From Marinobacter sp. (GTDB taxonomy: Bacteria > Pseudomonadota > Gammaproteobacteria > Pseudomonadales > Oleiphilaceae), in assembly GCA_018066865.1 (NCBI GenBank), contig JAGPVT010000023.1, positions 1-49,847 on the forward strand: 49,847 nt of DNA. Direction: 5' to 3'. Of this stretch, positions 35,297 to 44,601 are shown in pieces. How positions within the stretch are numbered: position 1 is the first letter of the stretch; every line of letters begins with the position of its first letter. The notes under the pieces are model-generated. The model was not told the origin of the DNA, made no database searches, and was given only the letters and a program-made list of their open reading frames with translations. Position numbers and translations under genes: made by a program.

Positions 35297-37185
35297 TGTG
35301 TGGATTGGCCGGCTTCCTGCGCACCGCTACAACTCCTGATCGGGATGCCCACCAACGCTGGCTCGATGACATGGGGCAGGCGATTATTCATCGCGGGCCG
35401 GATGCTGGCTCAACGTGGCTTGACGACGCAGTCGGGCTCGTACATCGCAGGCTTAGCATTATCGATCTCAGTGATGCCGGGACACAGCCTATGGTGTCTG
35501 CCTCCGGGCGTTACGTGATTGCCTACAACGGAGAAATCTATAACTTTCAGGAGCTGCGTGATGAACTCACCAACCAGGGCCACAGTTTCCGCACACGAAC
35601 TGATACAGAAGTTCTGCTTGCCCTCTACGAAATTCACGGCCCGAGTTGTCTCCAACTGCTGAATGGCATGTTCGCCCTCGCCATCTGGGACCGCACCGCC
35701 CGTAAACTGTTTTTGGCAAGGGATCGCCTTGGTAAAAAACCGCTGTACTTTTACGAAGCCAACGGACAGTTTGCATTTGCATCCGAGCTAAAGGCGTTAA
35801 CACCAGCACCCTTTGTTAAAACCGAGTTGCGCCATGACGCAATCAAAGACTTTTTTGCCTATCAGTACATACCGGATCCGAAAACCATCTACAAAAACGT
35901 CCACAAACTGGCCCCCGGCTATTGGTTAGTTACAGATGGCACTCACACACGTCAGGAACAGTATTGGGATGTGTCTTTCGGGGCACCCTCAAGTGCCAGC
36001 CTGGGTGAACTGGAGGACGGCCTCTATAATCTGATTGACGATGCGGTTCGCCTGCGTATGGTCAGCGATGTACCTCTTGGGGCATTCCTGAGCGGCGGAA
36101 TCGATTCGAGTGCGGTGGTTGGATTAATGGCCGGCCACACTAATCAACCGGTAACAACCTGCGCCATCGGGTTTGATTCAAAGCGGTTTGATGAAGTGCA
36201 CTGGGCGAAAAAGGTTGCTGAGCAATTCAAAACAGACCACCACGAATTCACCGTCAAAGACAATGTTGCAGAGAGCCTTGCCAGCATTGCCCGCTTCTTT
36301 GATGAACCCTTTGCAGATCCTTCGTTCGTTCCGACGTATTTCGTATCACAACTGGCCCGTCAGAAAGTCACTGTAGCACTGGCTGGCGACGGCGGTGATG
36401 AGAATTTTGCGGGTTATAGTAAATATTACACAGATCACGTTGAAAACCGGTTACGAGGGCTGTTTCCAGCAGCGCTTCGCCATAACCTGTTCCCCGGACT
36501 TGCTCGCTTGGCAGGAATGGTAAACACTGGGGCGACAAGAAAAGCCAGATCACTCTTGGGGACACTGGCTTTGGATCCGGATGAAGCTTTTTTCATTACG
36601 AATAGCTTCTTCCGAAGAGATGTGTGGAACGATCTCGTTAAGGGCGAACTGAAACGGGAAACCCATGATTACGACCCTGCGGAAATCACTCGCGCCCACT
36701 ACAAGAATGCTGACACGGATAACCACCTTTCCAGCATTCTCTATACCGACATAAAAACCTATCTTCCCGGGGATATTCTTGTGAAGGTAGACCGCATGAG
36801 CATGGCAAACTCCCTGGAAACCCGGGCTCCGCTTCTTGATTACCGGGTGGTGGAGTATGCCGCGCAGATACCCTCTGCCATGAAATTGCATGGCAAAGAG
36901 AAGAAATTCGTTTTGAAAAAGGCATTTGAAAAACTGCTGCCGGAGGAAGTGCTTTACCGGAAGAAGATGGGCTTCTCTGTGCCTTTGGCACAATGGTTAA
37001 GGAACGAATTGTTTGAATTAGCTGAAGGCATCTTCAATAGCAATGAAGGAGGATTGGCGCAGTGTTTTGATATGAGAAAAGTACGCCGGTTGTGGCAGAA
37101 TCACCAGCGTGGTGAGGATAAAAATACCCAAGAGCTTTGGAGTATGGTGGCTTTTGAACTTTGGTGGCGAAATTACAATCGATAG
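35296..37185 (+). CDS. Asparagine-synthase-like amidotransferase of XrtA-type EPS loci
   Basis: The 629-residue protein has an N-terminal glutaminase domain that starts with the nucleophilic Cys2 (MCGLAGFLR), with DDAVGLVHRRLSIIDLSDAG and VIAYNGEIYNFQELR, and a synthetase domain with the PPi loop GAFLSGGIDSSAVVGLM and VALAGDGGDENFAGYSKY. These are complete, so glutamine-dependent amidation is expected. The acceptor is likely a carboxyl on a uronic acid or sugar acid of the polysaccharide. It fits the exosortase-A associated amidotransferase by size and context. The start ATG overlaps the stop of the GT4 gene by 1 bp. Confidence 0.9.
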   Translation: MCGLAGFLRTATTPDRDAHQRWLDDMGQAIIHRGPDAGSTWLDDAVGLVHRRLSIIDLSDAGTQPMVSASGRYVIAYNGEIYNFQELRDELTNQGHSFRTRTDTEVLLALYEIHGPSCLQLLNGMFALAIWDRTARKLFLARDRLGKKPLYFYEANGQFAFASELKALTPAPFVKTELRHDAIKDFFAYQYIPDPKTIYKNVHKLAPGYWLVTDGTHTRQEQYWDVSFGAPSSASLGELEDGLYNLIDDAVRLRMVSDVPLGAFLSGGIDSSAVVGLMAGHTNQPVTTCAIGFDSKRFDEVHWAKKVAEQFKTDHHEFTVKDNVAESLASIARFFDEPFADPSFVPTYFVSQLARQKVTVALAGDGGDENFAGYSKYYTDHVENRLRGLFPAALRHNLFPGLARLAGMVNTGATRKARSLLGTLALDPDEAFFITNSFFRRDVWNDLVKGELKRETHDYDPAEITRAHYKNADTDNHLSSILYTDIKTYLPGDILVKVDRMSMANSLETRAPLLDYRVVEYAAQIPSAMKLHGKEKKFVLKKAFEKLLPEEVLYRKKMGFSVPLAQWLRNELFELAEGIFNSNEGGLAQCFDMRKVRRLWQNHQRGEDKNTQELWSMVAFELWWRNYNR

Positions 37186-37208
37186 ATTTTAAGAGAGCTG
37201 GATATAAT

Positions 37209-38132
37209 ATGTTGGAATATAAGCAGGTATTCATTATTGGCGCTCCCAGGTCGGGGACAACGTTTCTGGCAAGCCTGCTCGATAAGACAGCTTATGGTAA
37301 GCCTGTTGAGACCCATTTCATTACTAAATACTATAAGAAGTTGGATAGCTATGGAGATATTTCGAGATTTGATAATTTCCGGTCTCTTGTCGAGGATATC
37401 CTAAAAGAAAGACCTGTTCAGCAGTGGGGTCTATCTCTCGATGTTGAGGATTTTTACAGGTCTCTTCCTGAAGGATTTGATTATAAAGACGTCGTAAACC
37501 AGATTTTATCCCTGCAGAAAAAGGACGGTAACTCTGCTGCGTGGGGAGACAAAACACCTCACTATATCGGTGATCTGGACATCCTCTTAACGTTGTTCCC
37601 TCACGCGAGTTACATCTATATTGTTCGTGACGGTCGTGACGTGGCCCTATCCCTGCTAGAAAAAAACTGGGGACCTAACAACATCTATGAGTGTGCCAGA
37701 TACTGGGCCAAGCTAAATCAGAATATAGACTTGATACATAAGATGACGGAGGGCGGTCAACTATACAGTCTGACGTACGAGGGCCTGCTGGATAAAACCA
37801 AAAGCCATATATTTTCTATCTACGATTTTCTTGGTGAGCAGGTTTCGGAAGAAGACGTCAATGCTCTCTCCTCTTCTGTAAAAAATAAAAATTATGGGAA
37901 ATGGAAATCGAAAATGAGTGAGGGTGATGTCCACACATTCGAAGCAGTGGCCGGGCGCGATCTGACGAGATTGGGTTATGAAGTAATCTATCCCGATGCA
38001 AAAATACCATTGTATAAAAAAAACATTTACTTCATACATACCAAATTCCGACGTGCTTATTTCCTTTTTTATATCAATATTATTGACGGTTTCAGGATCC
38101 GGTTCCTTGGGAAGCCACCTTTCAATGAATAA
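37209..38132 (+). CDS. PAPS-dependent sulfotransferase
   Basis: The 307-residue protein has the 5' PAPS loop VFIIGAPRSGTTFLASLLDK near the start and the 3' site YIYIVRDGRDVALSLLEKNW, with a late TYEGLLDKTKSHIFSIYDFL. ATG at 37209 is chosen because the frame's first ATG at 37161 lies inside the amidotransferase. Base composition is more AT-rich than in the neighbouring genes (many AAA/ATA codons), which suggests later acquisition. It would sulfate a sugar of the EPS, and it is a second sulfotransferase besides the one at 17958-19028. Confidence 0.85.
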   Translation: MLEYKQVFIIGAPRSGTTFLASLLDKTAYGKPVETHFITKYYKKLDSYGDISRFDNFRSLVEDILKERPVQQWGLSLDVEDFYRSLPEGFDYKDVVNQILSLQKKDGNSAAWGDKTPHYIGDLDILLTLFPHASYIYIVRDGRDVALSLLEKNWGPNNIYECARYWAKLNQNIDLIHKMTEGGQLYSLTYEGLLDKTKSHIFSIYDFLGEQVSEEDVNALSSSVKNKNYGKWKSKMSEGDVHTFEAVAGRDLTRLGYEVIYPDAKIPLYKKNIYFIHTKFRRAYFLFYINIIDGFRIRFLGKPPFNE

Positions 38133-38150
38133 CGTTTTTTGAGTGGTCTT

Positions 38151-39281
38151 ATGAGCGCTAGCAGATGCCGTATCCTACACATCACTTTTAATATGGGTAT
38201 TGGTGGTACAGAACAGGTTATCCGACAGCTCGTTTTGAAATCGCCAAGAGAGCGGTTTGAAAATCACATCGTGTGCATTGACAGCAAGATCGGTGAAATC
38301 GGCCAGCAGGTCTCTGCAGCGGGGGCCGTCATACACCCGTTACAACGGCAGTCCGGGCTGGACCTGAACCTGATCCGTAGTATCGGCAGAATTATTAAAC
38401 AGAATAAAATTGACGTGGTTCACTGCCATCAATATACGCCTTGGTTCTATGGTTTGCTAGGTGCTCTTGGGACGGGCGTGAGAGTCGTGTTCACCGAACA
38501 CGGGCGCTTTCACCCTGATCGATACCGGTACAAAGCAGCCTTGGTAAACCCCCTACTGGCGCTGCTCACAGATAATGTAGTGGCGATTTCATCAGCGACA
38601 CGAGAGGCTCTGGCCCGGTACGAGTTTGTTCCCAAATCGAAAATTCAAGTGATTTATAACGGTATTCAGCCTCTTTCCGTTTCGTCCGATGAAGCACTGG
38701 CGGTCCGCCAGGAACTGGGCATTCTCCATGGGGCCTTCGTCGTGGGTACGGTTGCTCGGCTGGACCCGATAAAAAACCAGAAAATGATGCTCCGCGCCTT
38801 CCGTGTATTTAGGCAGCAATGCGAGGACGCTTGGCTGCTAATAGTGGGGGATGGCCCTGACCGGGGAGCGCTGGAAGAGTATGCAGAAGAACTCGGCATT
38901 AAAGATCGCACCTGTTTCACCGGGTTTATAAGTGAACCTGCCTGCTATCTGGCGGCGATGGATGTTTTCTTGCTGTCTTCCCATTCCGAAGGGACCTCTA
39001 TGACATTACTGGAATCCATGAGCCTGGGACTGCCAGCGGTCGCTACCCGGGTAGGTGGGAATCAGGAGATCATTGAAGACGGTGTGACCGGCTTCCTGAC
39101 CGCACCGGATAATACCGAGGAATTTGCCGACGCGATCACGGCACTATACAAAGACAAGGATCGCTCCCATTTATTCGGGAATGCGGCGCTCAAACGTTTC
39201 AATGAACGTTTTCATGTGGAGACCATGCTCGATAGCTACGTAGCGCTCTATGGACAAACTTCCAAAAAGGCAATGAACTAA
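38151..39281 (+). CDS. Glycosyltransferase family 4
   Basis: The 376-residue protein is a GT-B enzyme with the acceptor-side motif ILHITFNMGIGGTEQVIRQL, then IDVVHCHQYTPWFYGLLGAL, and the donor side VVGTVARLDPIKNQKMML, IVGDGPDRGALEEYAEELG and FLLSSHSEGTSMTLLESMSL with E-x7-E spacing. It resembles the second sugar transferase of exosortase-type EPS loci. ATG at 38151 is preferred; the in-frame TTG at 38139 lies 12 bp before it. It follows the sulfotransferase by 18 bp. It probably adds a sugar to the lipid-linked repeat unit. Confidence 0.87.
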   Translation: MSASRCRILHITFNMGIGGTEQVIRQLVLKSPRERFENHIVCIDSKIGEIGQQVSAAGAVIHPLQRQSGLDLNLIRSIGRIIKQNKIDVVHCHQYTPWFYGLLGALGTGVRVVFTEHGRFHPDRYRYKAALVNPLLALLTDNVVAISSATREALARYEFVPKSKIQVIYNGIQPLSVSSDEALAVRQELGILHGAFVVGTVARLDPIKNQKMMLRAFRVFRQQCEDAWLLIVGDGPDRGALEEYAEELGIKDRTCFTGFISEPACYLAAMDVFLLSSHSEGTSMTLLESMSLGLPAVATRVGGNQEIIEDGVTGFLTAPDNTEEFADAITALYKDKDRSHLFGNAALKRFNERFHVETMLDSYVALYGQTSKKAMN

Positions 39282-39314
39282 AGCCTATTTTCAATTGATT
39301 CAGCCGGTTTCACT

Positions 39315-40703
39315 ATGTCCAAGTCAGCTTTATTGTTCCTGTTAATTTTCTTCGGTGGACTCATCGCTGCGGTTTTCTTTCTGCCCGTTGCCTCATTTCT
39401 GGTGTATCAACTGGTATATTTCATTAACCCAGACGATAGCTGGTGGTCAGCGAGTATTCCGGGCCTGAGATACTCGTTTACCGTTGTCGTCATCATGATA
39501 CTGACGCTGGCGGTCAATTACCGGAACTATACGGAACGCGCTGCCTGGGGCGATCAGCCGATACTGAAATGGCTGCTCGCAATTCTGATTATGTATATGA
39601 TCATGCTGAATTTTGCCATCGTTCCGGTGCTTCACAAGCGCTTTCTGATCGATTTCGTCAAGCTGATTGTGATCATCTTTGTGGCTTACAAACTTGTTAA
39701 TACGGAGCGGGCTCTGGATGCATGTCTTTGGGCATATATTCTCGGAGCAACTTATATCGGGATTGTAGTTTACCAGACCGGAAGAAACTCTGGGGACCGT
39801 GTGGAAGGGCTGGGGATGGTAGACACGGGGGGTGACAGTAATATGGTCGCGGCCGCGTTGGCACCGAGTCTGGTAATTCTCATCTACATGGCCTGGCTGG
39901 GTAATAAAAAAATAAAGGCGCTGACCTTCTTTTGCGGAGCGTTAATTGCAAATGGTGTCGTGTTGATCAACAGCCGCGGGGCTTTTCTCGGAGTTGTTTT
40001 AGGGGCTGCGTTTTTCCTTTTCTACATGCTTTTTTCAAAATACCGGCGTAAAGGGCAACGGGGGACGGCCATTTTCGTTATTCTGGCGGGCCTGAGTGGT
40101 GGGCTCTATGTCGCCGATGACACCTTTTGGGAGCGGATGCAGACGCTGACTCTGGCACAGGAAGATGCCGGTGCCAGCGGGTCCCGCCGGACAGACTACT
40201 GGCGGGCCACTTTCGATGTCATGGAAGATTACCCGATGGGGGTGGGTATTGGAGGATTTCAGGTGGTTAGCAAACAGTACCTGCCCAGTAGTAATTTTGT
40301 GAATCGTGATATCGGTAGAGCTGTCCACTCCACCTGGTTCCAGTTGTTGGGGGAACTCGGTTGGCCCGGGCCGATACTGTTTATCGGTTTGCTGATTACC
40401 ATTACCAGACTCTCGGGAAAAACGAAGAGATCGTTAATAGCCGAGGGCCGGTACGAAGCCTATTTCAAGATGCTTGCCTTGGAAGGTGCGCTTCTCGCTT
40501 ATCTGATATGTGCAACCTTTATTGACCGGAGCAGGGCTGAGATACTGTATTGGCTAATACTCTTTATAGCTATCGGCGTGAATGTTTATTACCTTCAGAG
40601 TGCCGGCCAGAGGACCAGTCAGGTTGCTGGCGCCAAAAAAACCAAGCAAGCGGCCTGCGCTTCACAAACAGACATCGGTACAAAGCGGAAAAAGGCGATT
40701 TGA
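39315..40703 (+). CDS. O-antigen-ligase/Wzy-like membrane polymerase
   Basis: The 462-residue protein has about ten predicted membrane helices with the Wzy_C/O-antigen ligase region INSRGAFLGVVLGAAFFLFY, then a loop with SGSRRTDYWRATFDVMEDYP and VGIGGFQVVSKQYLP, and DIGRAVHSTWFQLLGELGWPG before the last helices. Such proteins polymerise or transfer undecaprenyl-linked oligosaccharides in the periplasm, and this one matches the ligase-like protein of exosortase-type EPS loci. The short polar C-terminal tail is lysine-rich. TGA of this gene abuts the ATG of the next (40703/40704), so they are cotranscribed. Confidence 0.85.
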   Translation: MSKSALLFLLIFFGGLIAAVFFLPVASFLVYQLVYFINPDDSWWSASIPGLRYSFTVVVIMILTLAVNYRNYTERAAWGDQPILKWLLAILIMYMIMLNFAIVPVLHKRFLIDFVKLIVIIFVAYKLVNTERALDACLWAYILGATYIGIVVYQTGRNSGDRVEGLGMVDTGGDSNMVAAALAPSLVILIYMAWLGNKKIKALTFFCGALIANGVVLINSRGAFLGVVLGAAFFLFYMLFSKYRRKGQRGTAIFVILAGLSGGLYVADDTFWERMQTLTLAQEDAGASGSRRTDYWRATFDVMEDYPMGVGIGGFQVVSKQYLPSSNFVNRDIGRAVHSTWFQLLGELGWPGPILFIGLLITITRLSGKTKRSLIAEGRYEAYFKMLALEGALLAYLICATFIDRSRAEILYWLILFIAIGVNVYYLQSAGQRTSQVAGAKKTKQAACASQTDIGTKRKKAI

Positions 40704-41633
40704 ATGAAGAATGATCCAGCGCTGGTTTCTGTAATTGTTCCCGTCTATAACCGGGCGCACCTCGTGACAGAAACGGTTGCAAGTATTCTCGGGCAAACAT
40801 ACCAGAACATCGAAATTATCCTGATCAATGATGGGTCTACCGACGATTCCTTAAACGTTATCCAAGCTCTGCAGCGGGAGTACCCTGATGTGATTCGCAT
40901 CATTGATCAGGAAAATCAGGGCCAGACCATCGCGCGGAATCAGGGGATACAAAAGGCCCGTGGGAAATACGTTGCATTTTTGGACAGTGACGACCTTTGG
41001 GTGCCGGACAAGCTCGCGCGTCAGATTCCTCTGTTTGATGAAGGGGTCGGGCTCGTCTATGGAGGTGTTGCGCTGATCAATGAGTACGGGGAAACTACGG
41101 GTTTTGACTCCTGTGATCCTACCATTCAGGGTAAGATCTATCCGCAGTTGCTGGTTAAAAACCGAATGACTGGCGGATCCGTTGTGGTTCTGCGAGAGGC
41201 GCTGGACAGGGTCGGAGTGTTCGATCCCGAGTTCAGGGCGGCGGAAAACTGGGATCTCTGGCTGCGGATCTGCAAAGAGTACCAGGCGCGGCTAGTAAAC
41301 ATGCCGGTAGTCAAGTACCGCCTGCACCAGAACAACATGTCAAAGGATATGATGTTAATGCAGGATGCCAAACGGCAGATCATGGCGAAACACTGTGATA
41401 AACATTCGTCAGATAAACTGGTTGCACGCTACTCCAGATTGGCGGAAGCCGACCTTTTCTACAAGTTAGGTGTCTATTGCTTTTCCCGGGAACAGTTTGG
41501 AGAAGCCATCCGGAATTTTTTGCGGGTAGTGATGATCTCGCCCTTCTACGAAGACACGCCAGTGCGGCTACTAAGAAGTTTGCTGGGAAGTCAAGGCAAT
41601 CGTATGCTTCGAAAACTCAAGAAAGCGCACTAA
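40704..41633 (+). CDS. Family 2 glycosyltransferase
   Basis: The 309-residue protein is a typical inverting GT2: LVSVIVPVYNRAHLVTETVA, IEIILINDGSTDDSLNVIQ, IARNQGIQKARGKYVAFLDS with the DSDD metal site, and EFRAAENWDLWLRICKEYQA. A C-terminal helical tail of about 80 residues follows. It starts immediately after the polymerase stop, with no gap, so translation is probably coupled. It adds a sugar to the EPS repeat unit; the donor is not predictable. Confidence 0.9.
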   Translation: MKNDPALVSVIVPVYNRAHLVTETVASILGQTYQNIEIILINDGSTDDSLNVIQALQREYPDVIRIIDQENQGQTIARNQGIQKARGKYVAFLDSDDLWVPDKLARQIPLFDEGVGLVYGGVALINEYGETTGFDSCDPTIQGKIYPQLLVKNRMTGGSVVVLREALDRVGVFDPEFRAAENWDLWLRICKEYQARLVNMPVVKYRLHQNNMSKDMMLMQDAKRQIMAKHCDKHSSDKLVARYSRLAEADLFYKLGVYCFSREQFGEAIRNFLRVVMISPFYEDTPVRLLRSLLGSQGNRMLRKLKKAH

Positions 41634-41697
41634 TGCTCGTTCTACTTCACTCGTTTATCTCAAAGCCAGTCTCGATAATTCCGCAAGGTGCACCTAA

Positions 41698-43143
41698 ATG
41701 CCCGGTGTAAAACAGGCCATCTTATATTCGTCTTTAGGTCGATACTTGCTCATGTCCATTGGTCTGGCGAGTTCCATCATCACGGCCCGGTTACTTTCAC
41801 CAGACGAGATTGGCACATTTGCCATTGCAAGTTCAGTGGTAATGGTCATGGCCGAATTCCGGATGCTGGGGGCGAATGCTTACTTGGTCCGGCAAGCTGA
41901 AGTGACCACAGAGAAAATTCGCTCAGCTTACGGCCTCACGATACTGGTTTCATGGGGGCTGGGTGTTGCGCTGGCTGCGGCGTCGTGGCCACTGGCAGAC
42001 TTTTTTGGGGTAGATGGTCTGGCTTTTGTTTTTCTTATCCTCTCTGTCTCTTTTCTCTTGGCACCCTATATCAGCATACCGGATGCTTTATTAACCAGGA
42101 ATTACCGTTTCCGGGAGATCGCCACTATTAATGTAACTTCATCAGTGATTCAGCTTGCGCTGGTGGTAGTACTCATTAAGAACGGGTTCAGTTTTTACTC
42201 CCTGGCCATCGGTCAGGCCATCTCAATTTTCGTAAAGTTCGTTCTAAGTCTGTATTTTACCCGTGATATAAAAGTGTACATGCCCAGATTCACTGGAATG
42301 AAAGACATTGCGAAACTTGGTATCATTGTTTCGGTGGGTCATGTGGTGCGTAAAGCGCAGCATACCTTTCCCGATATGCTGATTGGTAAGTTGGGTAGCC
42401 CGACACAGGTGGGGCTCTTCTCCCGTGGGCTCGGTTTTACAGTATTCGTCTCAAACCTGCTGCTCTCCGGCATTTCCCCGGTTGCATTACCCTATTTCTC
42501 CGGAGTAAGAAACAAAGGCCAGGATGTGGTGGTGGCCTACCGCCATGCCTCAGAGCTGATTGCCGGCGTGGTGTGGCCCGTTCTCGCAGTAGCCAGCGTT
42601 GCAAGCCTTCCCGCCATCCGGCTGATGTTTGGGGACCAGTGGGATCAAGCCGCCCCCTTCGCCACAGTGGCAGCATTCTGGGCGATTCTGCGCTCTGCCC
42701 ATGTAATGGCGCCCAACGCTCTGGTTGCGGTGGGTAAAGAGGGCTCCATGCTTGCGAAAGAAGTAATAGTTTTTGGCGTGTTTCTGGTGGCGACAACCAT
42801 CGCTTACATGCAGTTTGGCTCAATCGGTGTTGCCTACGCTTTTGTATTTGCTGGCTTGACCGATTTCCTGGTGTCTTCCTGGTTCATGAAGCACAAAGTG
42901 GGGCTGGGTTTCCTTTCCTACTGTGCCGGGATGACCAGTAGTGCGCTTTTGGCACTGGTTTGCTGGAGTACCGCTAGTGTGTTGGATTGGTATCTATCAT
43001 TTGAAGATGCATCGCCTTTCGCGGTCTTGCTGTACATTACAGGTGTGCTACCGCCAGTCTGGCTGGCCTCCGTTTTGCTGTTAAAACACCCGCTGCAGCA
43101 CCAGATGCGGGCGATCTACGATAAGGTTCTATCCAAGATCTGA
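41698..43143 (+). CDS. Wzx-type polysaccharide flippase (second copy)
   Basis: The 481-residue protein has 12-14 predicted hydrophobic helices and the MOP-type features LMSIGLASSIITARLLSPDEIGT, AEFRMLGANAYLVRQ near the first periplasmic loop, and the TRNYRFREIATINVTSS stretch. It matches lipopolysaccharide/EPS repeat-unit flippases more than MATE drug pumps. ATG at 41698 has AAGGTG 8 bp upstream. It is the last gene of the rightward operon and converges on the kinase gene at 43235. Having two flippases in one locus (with 9002-10465) is noted in the findings. Confidence 0.87.
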   Translation: MPGVKQAILYSSLGRYLLMSIGLASSIITARLLSPDEIGTFAIASSVVMVMAEFRMLGANAYLVRQAEVTTEKIRSAYGLTILVSWGLGVALAAASWPLADFFGVDGLAFVFLILSVSFLLAPYISIPDALLTRNYRFREIATINVTSSVIQLALVVVLIKNGFSFYSLAIGQAISIFVKFVLSLYFTRDIKVYMPRFTGMKDIAKLGIIVSVGHVVRKAQHTFPDMLIGKLGSPTQVGLFSRGLGFTVFVSNLLLSGISPVALPYFSGVRNKGQDVVVAYRHASELIAGVVWPVLAVASVASLPAIRLMFGDQWDQAAPFATVAAFWAILRSAHVMAPNALVAVGKEGSMLAKEVIVFGVFLVATTIAYMQFGSIGVAYAFVFAGLTDFLVSSWFMKHKVGLGFLSYCAGMTSSALLALVCWSTASVLDWYLSFEDASPFAVLLYITGVLPPVWLASVLLLKHPLQHQMRAIYDKVLSKI

Positions 43144-43234
43144 AAATCATTTTCATATACAGGTAGAAAGGGAAAACTATTTTTAACATACCCCCGTGCG
43201 ACCAAAGTGCTGGGTTTTCTTTACAGGCCTTCTT

Positions 43235-44131
43235 CTACTCCGCGAGAAAGAGGTCCAATACTCGCTTTAACCAGGCTCGATAAGGTTTACGTTTCTCGCC
43301 AGTGCTCCATGGTCCCAACCTCAACAAAAGATGGTGAAGGAAGTGCCATCGAATAACCTTTTCTGGAATTCCAAGGGTCTGACCTGCGTCGACAATAGCG
43401 GAAAGATTAAATACGTTTGCAGCATTAACAGGTTCATCTCCGCAGGACGGGAGCGAAAGAGCTAATGTGAAGTGGTCATACAATGGCATGCTTGTTATGG
43501 AAAAATCCTCAAAATCGATCACGGTAATATGGTCAGTATCAATAATCAGATTGTTTAAGCAGAAATCTCCATGCTGTGGAACCGCAGGAGTGTCTGGCTC
43601 GCTTGAGAGGTCATTAAATGCCTCATCAACAATTTTCGCTAGATTAGCGCTCGGAGTGTTGCCGGTGTCTCGGTAAGCTGAATAGGCTTTGTGCAGTTCT
43701 TCATGAGGTTTGAGATTTCTAGCTTCGTTCGCGTTCGCCGGACAAATTGTTGTCTGAAAATTTCGCAGCGTCTCCCACATTCTATTTTCAAGGTATATTC
43801 TCGCTTCTTCTGTACGGACCTTTGATTTTAGTTGAAACCAGGGAGCCCCTCTCACTCCACGTTGAATATCATATATTTCTCCAGCATGCTCATAAACGCC
43901 AACAGGTTCAGGGACCAGATTGCCAGCAAGCCGATAGAGTCGCCCATGAATTTTTTGGGAATGAAGACTGGAGAGGTCATCAAGTTTTCGGATCACATAA
44001 ATCGGATAGTCGGATTCTTGATCGAACACTAGGTAGATTGGCCTGCTGGTGCTTATACAGGCAATTGAGTGAGCTGCCGATTGTCCATCGAGCAAGTCTG
44101 TCTCGGAGAGCAACTGTTTAATGAAAAACAT
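43235..44131 (-). CDS. APH-fold small-molecule kinase (aminoglycoside/choline-kinase-like)
   Basis: The 298-residue protein has the kinase catalytic signature VPQHGDFCLNNLIIDTDHI followed by the metal-binding IDFEDFSITSM, as in APH and choline-kinase-like enzymes. The N-terminal lobe has a weak VFDQESDYPIYVIRKLDD strand region and no clear glycine loop. Such enzymes phosphorylate small hydroxyl compounds, sugars or glycans. AGGA lies 8 bp before ATG, and the stop of the unknown gene upstream is 2 bp away, so the two form one operon. Composition is lower in GC than the EPS genes, hinting at separate origin. Confidence 0.75.
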   Translation of the reverse strand: MFFIKQLLSETDLLDGQSAAHSIACISTSRPIYLVFDQESDYPIYVIRKLDDLSSLHSQKIHGRLYRLAGNLVPEPVGVYEHAGEIYDIQRGVRGAPWFQLKSKVRTEEARIYLENRMWETLRNFQTTICPANANEARNLKPHEELHKAYSAYRDTGNTPSANLAKIVDEAFNDLSSEPDTPAVPQHGDFCLNNLIIDTDHITVIDFEDFSITSMPLYDHFTLALSLPSCGDEPVNAANVFNLSAIVDAGQTLGIPEKVIRWHFLHHLLLRLGPWSTGEKRKPYRAWLKRVLDLFLAE

Positions 44132-44133
44132 GA

Positions 44134-44601
44134 CTATTTCCTGTGCACAAGAAGGCCTAAACCGCCGACAGCTGGGTTGGCTCCGAGTAACCTCCCGATA
44201 AAGTACTTGATCGTGCCAATCACAGCGGAGTTATCGCGAGGAAGGACGTTGGCTGATATGTAACGATCTGCGTTGGTGTGTAGCTGATAAACACATGCTG
44301 GGTACTGAAGAGATGGATAGATGCCGATAAGACTCATGTCTGATAGGGAATATTCGTGGCAAAGTTGCTGTCGCAATTTTTTCAGCGCAACAAGGCTGTA
44401 GTATAACGTTTTGATTTTAGGTAATTTTTTACTGCTTGTACTTGTGTCTGCAATGATACTGCAATGCTTGGAGGTCTTGAGAATCCTTCTTGTTTTAGCC
44501 AAAGTTAATGTGTTATCGCCTAGGTGTAGGATTACAATAGGGCTTTGTAACGCATCTTCAAGTTGTGAAAATTCTGTCTCTTTGGCACTGAACTTAGACA
44601 T
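44134..44601 (-). CDS. Unrecognised protein, cotranscribed with the kinase
   Basis: The 155-residue protein has no family I can name. It has no signal peptide and one possible hydrophobic stretch near the C-terminus (TIKYFIGRLLGANPAVGGLG). The middle is basic and strand-rich (KLPKIKTLYYSLVALKKLRQ). The ATG at 44601 is the only good start. It lies 2 bp before the kinase gene on the same strand and shares its AT-rich composition, so the two were probably acquired together. A partner or substrate-presenting role for the kinase is possible but is only inference from context. Confidence 0.55.
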   Translation of the reverse strand: MSKFSAKETEFSQLEDALQSPIVILHLGDNTLTLAKTRRILKTSKHCSIIADTSTSSKKLPKIKTLYYSLVALKKLRQQLCHEYSLSDMSLIGIYPSLQYPACVYQLHTNADRYISANVLPRDNSAVIGTIKYFIGRLLGANPAVGGLGLLVHRK

